Below, one piece after another: positions 25,984 through 34,557 of a stretch of DNA of 64,000 nt. Positions within the stretch are counted from its first letter, which is position 1. Each line of letters starts with the position of its first letter. The position numbers and the translations under genes are program-made. The notes beneath the pieces were generated by a model. The model had not been told where the DNA came from. It worked only from the letters and a program-made list of their open reading frames with translations, and made no database searches. Source of the stretch: Fimbriimonas ginsengisoli Gsoil 348 (GTDB lineage: Bacteria > Armatimonadota > Fimbriimonadia > Fimbriimonadales > Fimbriimonadaceae); contig CAMCVK010000011.1 of NCBI GenBank assembly GCA_945881865.1, forward strand, positions 1 through 64,000, read 5' to 3'.

Positions 25984-26856
25984 CTATTTTGCGGCGGCGG
26001 CACCGAGGAACTTGAGCAGTTCCGCATCGCTAGCGCGACTCACGTTTAGACCGGCCGGAACCGCCGGTCGCCGAAACCGAACGTAGTCGAACTTTGCGAT
26101 GAGGTCTGGGTTTCCGCCGCGAATCACGTTTGCGTTATGGTCAAACGCCGAGACTCGACTCGCGCTGGGATAGTCCGTGTACACGGTCAAACCGACTTGC
26201 AGCGTGGGCGGCATATCTTGCCGGTCGTACTGCTTCTGAACCACCCAACCGTTCCCATCGTTTCGCAGCAGAATGATCGAACGCCCAATTTTCGCGATTT
26301 GCAGCAGGGCATCGCTTGATGGAGCAAGGATTTTCTCCAAGTCGGATTGGCTGTTCTGAGTGGTTTTGACTTCGAACTGAAATCGACCTGGCTGGTCGGC
26401 GGTGCCGAGCGAGAGGAAAACGTAGTTCTCCCGGCCGGGCTGAAAGGTCGCCCGGGTGTCGGGCCGTGGCGTGCGCACCATGAGCCCGCCGAGGGAGTAC
26501 ATCGATCTCGGCGCCGATTGACCGTCTCGCCCGGTCGCCCGGATGCGGGTGGTTACGACGAAGTCACCGGCGACTTCCTTGTACACGAGCACACCGCGGT
26601 AGTCCTGGTACCAAGTGCTGGTGTGCGGGACCATCGTCAGCCAACCGTTTTCGGCGGAATACTTGGCCAACTGGTCGGCGTTCCAGCCTTCCGTTTTGTG
26701 CACCTGCTTCCAGTTCGCCAGCGAATCCGGCATATCGAACTCGTCCGATAGCGGCGCGATGTCTTCTTTTGGCGCGGCGGGCGTTTGGTTGGCCAGCCCG
26801 GTCTGGCATCCGGAAGCCGCGAGTAACGCAGCGCAAAGAACAAGGTGGGTCGTCAT
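25984..26856 (-). CDS. Lipoprotein with concanavalin-like fold (DUF1349-like)
   Basis: The 290-residue protein begins with a lipoprotein signal (LVLCAALLAASGC, lipidated Cys near residue 17). The body has the look of a DUF1349/laminin-G-like jelly roll: FDMPDSLANWKQVHKTEGW, GDFVVTTRIRATGRDG, YSLGGLMVR and LQVGLTVYTDYPSA. Such domains bind glycans or are linked to secreted glycosidases. The ATG at 26854-26856 is supported by AAGAGG about eight bases upstream; a TTG five codons earlier is less likely. Function is unproven. Confidence 0.7.
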   Translation of the reverse strand: MTTHLVLCAALLAASGCQTGLANQTPAAPKEDIAPLSDEFDMPDSLANWKQVHKTEGWNADQLAKYSAENGWLTMVPHTSTWYQDYRGVLVYKEVAGDFVVTTRIRATGRDGQSAPRSMYSLGGLMVRTPRPDTRATFQPGRENYVFLSLGTADQPGRFQFEVKTTQNSQSDLEKILAPSSDALLQIAKIGRSIILLRNDGNGWVVQKQYDRQDMPPTLQVGLTVYTDYPSASRVSAFDHNANVIRGGNPDLIAKFDYVRFRRPAVPAGLNVSRASDAELLKFLGAAAAK

Positions 26857-26971
26857 TGATTGCCTCTTCAATGTGACGTTTCCCGCCCGCCCGTGCGTTC
26901 ACTCTCCCTTCCTTTCGCCGTAGACCTTTGACGCCGATAAATGCCGATCAGCCGCTACAATTGCATCCGTA

Positions 26972-27022
26972 TGCCCCCTTCCTTTCGCTTGCGAGAGGAT
27001 GGGACGGGGTTGGAGAGTCCGG
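26972..27022 (+). repeat. Hairpin repeat copy 1 (REP-like)
   Basis: One of four related copies. It contains an imperfect palindrome CCTTCCTTTCGCTTGCGAGAGGATGG followed by a conserved tail ending GAGAGTCCGG. It lies in the 236 bp spacer before the VanW gene. A fragment of the left half also occurs at about 26903-26919. Confidence 0.85.
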
Positions 27023-27092
27023 CAGAGCGTACGAGCTAGCTAACAGCAGTCCAAAGCCTTAGGCCGAACAACATGTCCTGGTAGAGTAGCTC

Positions 27093-28748
27093 GTGGTCGA
27101 ACGCCACAGCCTATATCCACGAACTGTCTTCCGTATCAAGCGGATGATCCTGCAGGCGCGTCGAAGCGCGGTAAACGCCATTTACCGGGTCCCAAAACTC
27201 AAAAAGGGCGATCCACTGCCCCACCTGATCCACCAGGTTTCGACTAAGTTGAGGCCGACTGAAGATCCTGCGGAGTACCGCCTGACCTTAGGCAAGATTC
27301 AAAATTTACGGTTGGCCGCCAAGAAGCTCAACGGTATCGTGCTTCCCGCCGGTGAGACGTTCAGTTTCTGGAGCGTGCTCGGGCGGTTAACCACTTGGCG
27401 CGGTTATGTCGTGGGCCGAGAAATACGGGAGGGTTGTTTAATCCCAAACGTAGGGGGTGGCATTTGCCAGTTGTCAAACGCACTTTATCAGGCGGCACTT
27501 CAAATTGGCTGCGAGATTATCGAGCGACACCCGCATACGATCGCCGTTCCAGGGTCCGATGCCGGACGGGACCAGGACGCCACCGTGGCTTGGAACGACA
27601 TTGATCTACGGTTTCGTGCGACTGAGACGATGCAGATCGAATGCCGCTTGACCAGCGACCACCTCATCGTTGGCTTCCGGACCGCCGCGCCGGCACCTCC
27701 GATTCCGACTCCGCGCAAGCAAACACCGCTGCATGTCATCGGCATGAAGTCGTGCGCCACTTGCGGCGAAAATCGTTGCTCGCGCCATTCGCCAGAGCTC
27801 CGGCTGTCTGGCGACCAACAACCGACATGGCTGATGAATGCGGCTTGGCCGGAATGGATTGGCCTGCATCAGTCAACCGGGGGGCGGCTGATTGTGCCTC
27901 GCCAGGATGCGTGGCCGAACGCCGAAACTGTGCCGATCGCGGCTGCGATCCGTTCTCTGCGGGCTCGCCTCGCTCGCGGAAAGCCGCCCGCACACGTGCG
28001 TCGGACCCTTCTCCAGGGCGATGTACTGGTCGCTGAAGCAATCGGCCGACGCCTTACCTATCTCGACGATGAACTGATTGTTGCGCTTTCGCTCTTGGCA
28101 CCCTTGTGGTCCAGCAGCTACCTCGCAGGCCGCCGGTTTCGCGTGGTTCTGGATCGCGCACCCTTGGCGGTTTTGCACGAGCTGCTGGATGACGCCGCTC
28201 TGCGGGAGCCCGAATCACCAACCTTGGCTGACTTTCGCGCGGACGAATGGCTTGTCGCCGCCGAAGAGGAGGCTTTGGCCGCCGCGGCAGGTGTGACCAC
28301 GACGCATCACGGACTTGCAGCACGGTTCCCGGGGGCGAGAGTCCTCGACTGGGACCAACCTTTGGTGCAGGCCATCGACAGAAGACCTGAGCGGATGATC
28401 GTCTTCCCGGGTCCGGCGGTGGCAAGACACGGGTCGAAAGCCGTTCGCGAAGTCGCCCGCAGGTTGGACCTATCGGTAATGATTCTAGGTACGAGACTCG
28501 AGGATGTACGCAAGTGGGACGGGATTAATCTTCTACCCACCGGAGACTGGAAGTCTCGGGCGCTTGCCGTGGTCCAACCCTCCGTTTTCGAGACTCGTCC
28601 GCAGAAGTTGCTGCATGGCCTAGCGGCTGGTGTTCCAATCATCGCAAGTTCCCAGTGCGGACTTCCTTACGATGCATGCACGACGATTGAGTTTGGGGAT
28701 ATTGACGAGCTGGAAGGAGTCCTCCGGAAGCTCGTCGCCACGATTTAG
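27093..28748 (+). CDS. VanW-family protein fused to a C-terminal glycosyltransferase-like region
   Basis: The 551-residue protein carries a VanW domain in residues about 60-205, with NGIVLPAGETFSFWSVLGR, GYVVGREIREGCLIPNVGGG and ICQLSNALYQAAL, followed by ERHPHT. A small cysteine cluster (SCATCGENRCSRH) links it to a C-terminal ~300 residues whose end (LLHGLAAGVPIIASSQCGL) looks like the sugar-nucleotide-binding half of a GT-B glycosyltransferase. VanW proteins are envelope-associated and of unknown biochemistry. The first start is GTG at 27093; no strong ribosome site is visible, and ATG at 27144 is an alternative. Hairpin repeats flank the gene at both ends. Confidence 0.75.
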   Translation: MVERHSLYPRTVFRIKRMILQARRSAVNAIYRVPKLKKGDPLPHLIHQVSTKLRPTEDPAEYRLTLGKIQNLRLAAKKLNGIVLPAGETFSFWSVLGRLTTWRGYVVGREIREGCLIPNVGGGICQLSNALYQAALQIGCEIIERHPHTIAVPGSDAGRDQDATVAWNDIDLRFRATETMQIECRLTSDHLIVGFRTAAPAPPIPTPRKQTPLHVIGMKSCATCGENRCSRHSPELRLSGDQQPTWLMNAAWPEWIGLHQSTGGRLIVPRQDAWPNAETVPIAAAIRSLRARLARGKPPAHVRRTLLQGDVLVAEAIGRRLTYLDDELIVALSLLAPLWSSSYLAGRRFRVVLDRAPLAVLHELLDDAALREPESPTLADFRADEWLVAAEEEALAAAAGVTTTHHGLAARFPGARVLDWDQPLVQAIDRRPERMIVFPGPAVARHGSKAVREVARRLDLSVMILGTRLEDVRKWDGINLLPTGDWKSRALAVVQPSVFETRPQKLLHGLAAGVPIIASSQCGLPYDACTTIEFGDIDELEGVLRKLVATI

Positions 28749-28795
28749 GGAGCCGCGCCGGTAGCAGCCAACCGGCGACTACAAGTGCCTCTATC

Positions 28796-28846
28796 TGCCC
28801 CCTTCCTTTCGCTTGCGAGAGGAAGGGCCGGGGATCGAGAGTCCGG
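28796..28846 (+). repeat. Hairpin repeat copy 2 (REP-like)
   Basis: This copy matches 26972-27022 with a few differences and has the more perfect palindrome CCTTCCTTTCGCTTGCGAGAGGAAGG (within 20-base arms and core TTGC) plus the tail ending GAGAGTCCGG. It sits between the VanW gene and the convergent VWA gene, 12 bp past the VWA stop, and could act as a transcription-ending hairpin for either. Confidence 0.88.
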
Positions 28847-28858
28847 CACCAAAAATAA

Positions 28859-29971
28859 CTACAACCCTTGTGAGAGCGGCTGGCCTTTGATCGCTTTCGC
28901 CATCAGATCCGGGAAGGCATCGGGCGTGCAGGCGAAAGTCGGGACATCGATCGACATGAGGAAGGCAGCGTTGCCGTGGTCGTACTGCGGCGCGCCTTCG
29001 TCGCTGAGGGCCAGCAAGCAGATCAGGTTGACGCCCATCTGCTTGATCGCCGCCGCTCGCTGCAAGAATTTTTGATTATCGCCCCCCTCAAGAAGGTCGC
29101 TAATCAGAATCATGATGGTATCGCCGGGCGCACGAACGAGGCCCTGCGCGTACCTTAGGGCCTGCTCGATGTCGGTGCCCCCACCAAGTTGTACGCTGAA
29201 AAGCAGCTCCACCGGATCGACCAGCACCGGCGTCAGGTCAACCACCGAAGTGTCGAACGCGATCACTTGCGTCCTGAGGGCGCGAATCGAGGCCAAGGTT
29301 GCCCCGAGGACTCCGGCATAGACAACCGACGATGCCATGGAGCCGCTTTGATCGAGACACAGAATGACGTCTTTGAGCGCATGCCCTTTGCGTCCGTAGC
29401 CGATGAGCGTCTCCGGAATCACCGTGTGGTATTCCTTTTGATAATGCCTAAGGTTCGCTCGAATGGTGCGGTTCCAGTCGATTTCGCGGTGGCGGGGTCG
29501 GTGATTTCGTACGCTACGCGCCAAGCTCCCCGAAACCGCCTGACGTAACGGACTAGCGAGCCGCTTCTCAAGGTCTTCCACAACGCTGCGCACCACCTGC
29601 CGTGCGGTATCGCGCGTCTTTGCTGGTAGCACGTGCTGCAAGGAAAGTAAAGTGGCTACGAGGTGGACGTCGGGCGTCACCGCCGCCAACGACTCCGGTT
29701 CGAGGAGCATCTTCTGCAAATTGAGTCGCTCCATCGCGTCCTTCTGCATGATCTGGACAACAGACTGCGGGAAGTAAGATCGAATGTCTCCCAGCCAACG
29801 CGCCACATTGGGCGCCGAGGGTCCGAGCCCGCCCTTTCGCTCGCTGTCGTAAAGGGCCTCCATCGCCCGGTCCCGGTCGAGGTCTTGTCCCGTCAACCCA
29901 TACGAGGTCCCGTCGGCGTCGTGCCCTCCCAGGACAAGCCGCCACCTTCTCAAGACTTCAGATTCATTCAT
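28859..29971 (-). CDS. VWA-domain protein, last gene of SWIM/DUF5691/MoxR/DUF5682/VWA cassette
   Basis: The 370-residue cytoplasmic protein has an alpha-helical N-terminal half (about 1-200) and a C-terminal von Willebrand factor A domain. The metal site (MIDAS) is complete: DQSGSM at 207-212, the Thr of LGGGTDIEQAL, and the Asp of ISDLLEGGD. VWA proteins of this kind act as metal-dependent adaptors that MoxR ATPases load or remodel. The start ATG overlaps the end of the DUF5682 gene by 8 bp, so all five genes of the cassette are translationally linked. The target is unknown. Confidence 0.88.
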   Translation of the reverse strand: MNESEVLRRWRLVLGGHDADGTSYGLTGQDLDRDRAMEALYDSERKGGLGPSAPNVARWLGDIRSYFPQSVVQIMQKDAMERLNLQKMLLEPESLAAVTPDVHLVATLLSLQHVLPAKTRDTARQVVRSVVEDLEKRLASPLRQAVSGSLARSVRNHRPRHREIDWNRTIRANLRHYQKEYHTVIPETLIGYGRKGHALKDVILCLDQSGSMASSVVYAGVLGATLASIRALRTQVIAFDTSVVDLTPVLVDPVELLFSVQLGGGTDIEQALRYAQGLVRAPGDTIMILISDLLEGGDNQKFLQRAAAIKQMGVNLICLLALSDEGAPQYDHGNAAFLMSIDVPTFACTPDAFPDLMAKAIKGQPLSQGL

Positions 29972-32201
29972 TTGGCAACCCCAGAATTTGGCGGACGAAC
30001 GGAAGCACGCGGCGGGCGCGCTCCTCGTTGATTTCCATTACTCGCTCGCTATGTTCACCCTTTCCGGCCACCAATTCTCCAATTTGGCGGCGTTCCGGCT
30101 TGGTGAACAGCGCAAACGTACGACGAACTAGGGGCAAAACCTCATCGAAGTGCTCCGCCGTAAGCCCAACCAACCAGTCGTTGATCGCCCGGAACAGAGG
30201 CTCCTGGTGCAACAACACGACGCCAGGACCTTCGAGCAAGCCCTCGATGAACGCAGCGGTTTCCTGTGCCGTCGCGCCCGCCGAAGACTCTTGGCCAAGC
30301 CGCAGGGCCAGGTGCTCACCATCAACCGCTCCAAAATCGAACCGAAGCCGCTCCGCCCTTCCCTTGACAAGTCGGTGGCACCCCTCGAGAGAGGCAATTG
30401 CCGCTAACGTATCCTGCCACTGGGCCGATTGCTCCTCATTGTCGAAGAGCGTGACGATGCCGGAGACGGCGGTCAGTCGGTCCGACATGTCCTGGGCGGC
30501 ATCATCATCCAGCGAGACACACGCCGGAGGCAAGCCAACGCAAAGTCGGGTGAAGATCGCGTCGAGCACCGGAGCGACCCGCTCCGCTTCGGTTCGGCGA
30601 ACCGTTCCGTACCGGACGACGGCGGCCAATGGTGGCAGCGACTCCGCCAAGTCAGCGATGTCGGCACTCGTCGCAGAAAGCGCCTGAAGCTTTGCAACGG
30701 TCGGATCGATTGCGTCGGCGAGATCGGCGATGAGGACCTGCTGAACTAACGTCGCAATCTCGGCCAATTGAACTGCTTTTCCGGCCCGCTCGGCGGCGCA
30801 GTTCGTCGCGGCAGAAACGACCGTGTTGCCGTAGATTCCCGCCTCAATGAGCGAAATGCTCAGCTCGGGCCGCCACTGAATGTGCCAGTGCTCGTGGAAC
30901 GTTCCCTTCTTCCCGGTGACCTCCTCCGGCACACCCCAGGCAACGTTCAACAGGTTCAAACGGTGCAACAATTGGCTCCGCTCCAGGTCCATCTCGCCGC
31001 GCAGGTCGAGCTGAAGCAGCCGGTCCGTGTCGTCCTGCTTCATCCTCAGCCGCTTCTGCTGAGCCGCCAGATCGGAGAGCAACGGGACCATCGGGACGGT
31101 TTCCGGAACTTCGCCCATCCGCTCGCCAACGATCAGACGTCGGGCGATCAGGCTCCAGACAGCCTCGTCCCAAATGAGAATCGACCGCGCGGATTCGCAC
31201 AATTCGCGCAATCCGGGCCGTGGTCGCTCGCGCATCGCCGCGAGCGCATCCGCGAGTCGAACTGCCTCGATGACGCTTGCCGGCGAGGCATCCAGGTCGG
31301 CCTCGCGTAGCAGGTGCGCAACGGAGAGCAGCCACTGCGTCGGGACATCGGCGGGTTTTGACTTCCAGAGGAGTTCGTAAAACGCCGGGGACCGCGCCCC
31401 CGCGCCGTAACCAGAGTCAAACGTGAGGCGATCAAACGACCAAGGCACGACGGTCGCCCCGACTTTGATCTTGGGCAGACCCTTCAGAATCGCGTCATCT
31501 TGCCGGGCGGTCGGAAGCGCCTTCAGCGCGGGAACATGCCAGGCCCCGCACACGACAGCAATTCGCTGGTGGCCTTCGGCCAAAACCTCACGAATCGCCC
31601 GCCGCATGTGGGCTTCTCGCATCGCTTCGAAGTCTGCTGCAGAGATCTTTTTGCGCTCATCCTCTGGGGAATCGTCGACATCCTCCTCAGAATCGGTGCC
31701 GAGCTCGCGAATCCCGCACATCAGCGAGTCGATGGCCTCGAACAGTTCGTGCGGGTCTTGGCGTTGCTCAACGAGGTGCTCCCACCACTCTTCTATATCG
31801 TAAAATCCGGCGGCTTCGGCGAGCTGCGCCATCACTTCCGACCGCTGACTTCCCACCACCGACAGCCCCAGGAGGGCACTTCCGGGAAGGTCCATCATGC
31901 GAACGCCACAACCATTCTTTGCCGCCCAACGAAACGCCTGGAGTTCCGGCGAGAATTCGACCAGCGGATAGTAGAAGGCCCATCGCGGCTTATCCACCGC
32001 GTAAAGCAACGCGGCGACCGGCGGGCGCAACGCTTCATCCAAAAGGAGCGGAACCAATCCGCCCAACTCGACCGGCCCTTCCACCAGTAGTAGTTCGGGC
32101 TGCCAATCCTGCAATGCCGCTATGAGCGACCGCGCAGAACCCGGCCCGTGGTGGCGGATTCCGAACAGGCGGACCCGATCGCCTACAGGAGTTGTCGACA
32201 T
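29964..32201 (-). CDS. DUF5682-family protein
   Basis: The 745-residue protein is the largest member of the cassette. Its N-terminus has the family hallmark GIRHHGPGSARSL (residues 14-26), followed by LLVEGPVELG (38-47) and, near 216-226, VVCGAWHVPAL. The rest is mainly alpha-helical with no signal peptide. This order of His-rich motif, Glu and late G-x-x-H resembles the ChaN/TraB/EreA-like superfamily, so a metal-dependent hydrolase-like core is possible; that is my inference. The ATG at 32199-32201 lies 19 bp inside the MoxR gene. It always seems to travel with MoxR and VWA genes in genomes known to me. Confidence 0.85.
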   Translation of the reverse strand: MSTTPVGDRVRLFGIRHHGPGSARSLIAALQDWQPELLLVEGPVELGGLVPLLLDEALRPPVAALLYAVDKPRWAFYYPLVEFSPELQAFRWAAKNGCGVRMMDLPGSALLGLSVVGSQRSEVMAQLAEAAGFYDIEEWWEHLVEQRQDPHELFEAIDSLMCGIRELGTDSEEDVDDSPEDERKKISAADFEAMREAHMRRAIREVLAEGHQRIAVVCGAWHVPALKALPTARQDDAILKGLPKIKVGATVVPWSFDRLTFDSGYGAGARSPAFYELLWKSKPADVPTQWLLSVAHLLREADLDASPASVIEAVRLADALAAMRERPRPGLRELCESARSILIWDEAVWSLIARRLIVGERMGEVPETVPMVPLLSDLAAQQKRLRMKQDDTDRLLQLDLRGEMDLERSQLLHRLNLLNVAWGVPEEVTGKKGTFHEHWHIQWRPELSISLIEAGIYGNTVVSAATNCAAERAGKAVQLAEIATLVQQVLIADLADAIDPTVAKLQALSATSADIADLAESLPPLAAVVRYGTVRRTEAERVAPVLDAIFTRLCVGLPPACVSLDDDAAQDMSDRLTAVSGIVTLFDNEEQSAQWQDTLAAIASLEGCHRLVKGRAERLRFDFGAVDGEHLALRLGQESSAGATAQETAAFIEGLLEGPGVVLLHQEPLFRAINDWLVGLTAEHFDEVLPLVRRTFALFTKPERRQIGELVAGKGEHSERVMEINEERARRVLPFVRQILGLPNE

Positions 32202-33265
32202 GCCCGGTACAGGTCTTTCCAGTCGTCGCGCTCCTTGACGACGGTCTCCAGGTATTCCTTCCAAGCAATGCCGTCTTGCGTCGCATCCTTCAAAACGGCA
32301 CTCGCAAGGCCGCTCGCCATGTCCGAAACACGCAGCCGACCGTCGCCGAAGTGGGCGGCCATCGCGAGGCCGTTGTTCAGCACCGAGATCGCCTCGGCCG
32401 TGCTCAGGGTTCCGCTCGGCACCTTCAGCTTCGTCTTTCGGTCGAGCGTCATGCCGTCGCGAAGTTCGCGGAACACGGTGACCAACCGCTGAATGTCCTT
32501 CAGGCTGGGTGCTTCGGCCGGGAGTTCGAGCGCTCGTCCGATCTGCTCGGACCGCTGTTGCACGATCGCCACTTCCTCATCCAGCGTTTCTGGCAGCGGC
32601 AAGTGCACGGTGTTAAACCGTCGTCGCAATGCCGAAGACAACTCGTTAACGCCCCGGTCGCGGTCGTTCGCGGTCGCGATAACGTTGAAGCCCTTCTCCG
32701 CTTGGACCTCGTCGTTCAGCTCGGGGATCGGCAACGTCTTTTCGCTGAGCACCGTAATCAGGGCGTCTTGCACATCCGACGGAATACGCGTCAGCTCTTC
32801 GACCCGGGCGATTTTTCCGCCTTCCATCGCGCGCATGATGGGCGAGGGCACAAGCGCCGCGCGAGACGGCCCTTCGGATAGCAGCTTGGCGTAGTTCCAG
32901 CCGTACCGCAGCGTTTCCTCGCTGGTGCCGGACGTGCCCTGAATGAGCAGCGTCGAATCGGCCGAGGTAGCCGCCGCAAGGTGCTCGGCGAGCCACGTTT
33001 TGGCCGTACCGGGAACCCCCAAGAGCAGCAAAGCCCGGTCGGTGGCCAGGGTCGCAACCGCGACTTCAACCAAAGACCGCTTTCCGATGTACTTCGGCGT
33101 TACGTGGAAACCGTTCGGAAGGTCGCCGCCCAGAATGTAGGTCGCGACCGCCCACGGGGAGAGTTTCCAGTTCGGCGGCCGGGGCCGGTCGTCGTTTTTT
33201 GAAAGCTCTTCCAGCTCGTGGCGGAAGGCATTCTCGGCGTGCTCGCGAAGGATGTTAGGTTTCAT
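32183..33265 (-). CDS. MoxR-type AAA+ ATPase
   Basis: The 360-residue ATPase has Walker A GVPGTAKT (83-90), a Walker B-like segment IARVEELTRIP with E-E in place of the usual D-E, sensor 1 FNVIATANDRD and the arginine-rich LSSALRRRFN. MoxR proteins are chaperone-like hexamers that work with VWA partners. The ATG at 33263-33265 overlaps the stop of the DUF5691 gene (ATGA), and the 3' end overlaps the DUF5682 gene by 19 bp. The altered Walker B is worth noting but keeps a glutamate for catalysis. Its partner VWA protein is the last gene of the same operon. Confidence 0.92.
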   Translation of the reverse strand: MKPNILREHAENAFRHELEELSKNDDRPRPPNWKLSPWAVATYILGGDLPNGFHVTPKYIGKRSLVEVAVATLATDRALLLLGVPGTAKTWLAEHLAAATSADSTLLIQGTSGTSEETLRYGWNYAKLLSEGPSRAALVPSPIMRAMEGGKIARVEELTRIPSDVQDALITVLSEKTLPIPELNDEVQAEKGFNVIATANDRDRGVNELSSALRRRFNTVHLPLPETLDEEVAIVQQRSEQIGRALELPAEAPSLKDIQRLVTVFRELRDGMTLDRKTKLKVPSGTLSTAEAISVLNNGLAMAAHFGDGRLRVSDMASGLASAVLKDATQDGIAWKEYLETVVKERDDWKDLYRACRQLL

Positions 33266-34557
33266 AGGCTTCGGTGTAGGCGCAAGCGCAATTCTATCAC
33301 TCTAAACAAGTGCTGACGGGTCGATTCGGATTCATCAGGCCAAGGCTCGGAAACAAAGCGAATCGCGGAAAGATCGAGATGGTAAGCCGGCCACGCCTTA
33401 CTGATGGAATGCCGTTGCTTGATGAAGTCGACGAGCAGCTCCGAAACAGCCGGTGAAAGACGCTTGCCGCGAGCCATGGCGTACGCAAAGACGGCATCTG
33501 GGTGAAAGCGACGTCCCAATACCGCTTCCTCGAAGGCCGCTTCGGAGGCATGCTGGCAAAGCGTTTCGCGAAACTGCGGGCGATTCACATCCACCCTGGC
33601 TAGGAGCAACGCGTCGGACCAACGCGGTTCCACGAAGTTATGCGGGATGGCCCGCAGCCAGCCGGAGATCAATGCCTCGGCGTAGTCGGACTTTTCTGCC
33701 AACGCAATTAAATCACCAGGTTGCAGCCCGGTCTCCTGTTCCCAGAAAGACGGCGGCGTGTGGCGGACCAGGTCGTACAACGCCAGCGCGTTGGGCCCGA
33801 GAGTTCCGAACGCCGCCGTTCGCGGCATCTGCGGCGGCAACTCCTCCGGCGTTGGCGGCGACACTTTCAGTTCTTTCGACAAAAGCTTTCGCACCACGGT
33901 CAGCCGCCCCATTGCCAGTTCCAAAATCGTCGTTGCCACCGACGACCCGGGAATCTGGGCCAGCGTGCGGAACGCCTCGTCGCGAACTTCCTTTCGCTTT
34001 TCGGTTGCGGCTGCCTCGAACAGCGGGAGGTTTTCCGGGCTTTTCTCGGCTGCCTGAATGCGCTCCGCCCGCTCCCGCCAGCCTAAATCTTCCCAGGTTG
34101 CCGGTTCGGCAGGTTCGGGTGGACGAAGACGAATCCCCATCAAGTCGGCCAGCCAGTGGGCGCGCTCGCCAAACACCGGCAAAAGAGCCGTTCGCGTTTT
34201 GGGTGGCAATTCCAGGAACCGAACCAGCACCGCCGGCGCAGCCAGAAGCTCCTTGCCCGCGGCCTCCTCGGCCCATTCCAAAATCGCCTGCACCGCCTCA
34301 AGGTCTAACGCCTCCAAAAGCGGCTCCACGGAGGCAAGCGCGTAGCGGCGAGTTTCGGGCGGGGCGCCATCAACCGGCGCAAGGTCGTCTCGCGGAGTCA
34401 TGCCGGCCCGACGCATCAAGTCGAGTACGCCCAGGTCGATGAGGCACGCCTTCTCTGGGCTGCCGCACGTCCACTCCTTCAAGAGGGGTAGTCGGTCGGG
34501 ATTCGCGCGCCGCACCCCAACCTGAAGCGCGGTCGCGAGGTTGTCAAATTCCTTCAC
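33262..34557 (-). CDS. DUF5691-family protein
   Basis: The 431-residue protein is soluble and almost wholly alpha-helical, with Pro-rich loops. Features typical of the family are the early PLLKEWTCGS region, APAVLVRFLELPPKTRTALLP, and the repeated helices EKRKEVRDEAFRTLAQIPGS, reminiscent of HEAT-like repeats. The likely start is GTG at 34555-34557, which overlaps the stop of the SWIM gene (GTGA), while its own stop overlaps the MoxR start. This places it firmly in the five-gene cassette, probably as a scaffold. No enzymatic motif is visible. Confidence 0.82.
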   Translation of the reverse strand: MKEFDNLATALQVGVRRANPDRLPLLKEWTCGSPEKACLIDLGVLDLMRRAGMTPRDDLAPVDGAPPETRRYALASVEPLLEALDLEAVQAILEWAEEAAGKELLAAPAVLVRFLELPPKTRTALLPVFGERAHWLADLMGIRLRPPEPAEPATWEDLGWRERAERIQAAEKSPENLPLFEAAATEKRKEVRDEAFRTLAQIPGSSVATTILELAMGRLTVVRKLLSKELKVSPPTPEELPPQMPRTAAFGTLGPNALALYDLVRHTPPSFWEQETGLQPGDLIALAEKSDYAEALISGWLRAIPHNFVEPRWSDALLLARVDVNRPQFRETLCQHASEAAFEEAVLGRRFHPDAVFAYAMARGKRLSPAVSELLVDFIKQRHSISKAWPAYHLDLSAIRFVSEPWPDESESTRQHLFRVIELRLRLHRSL

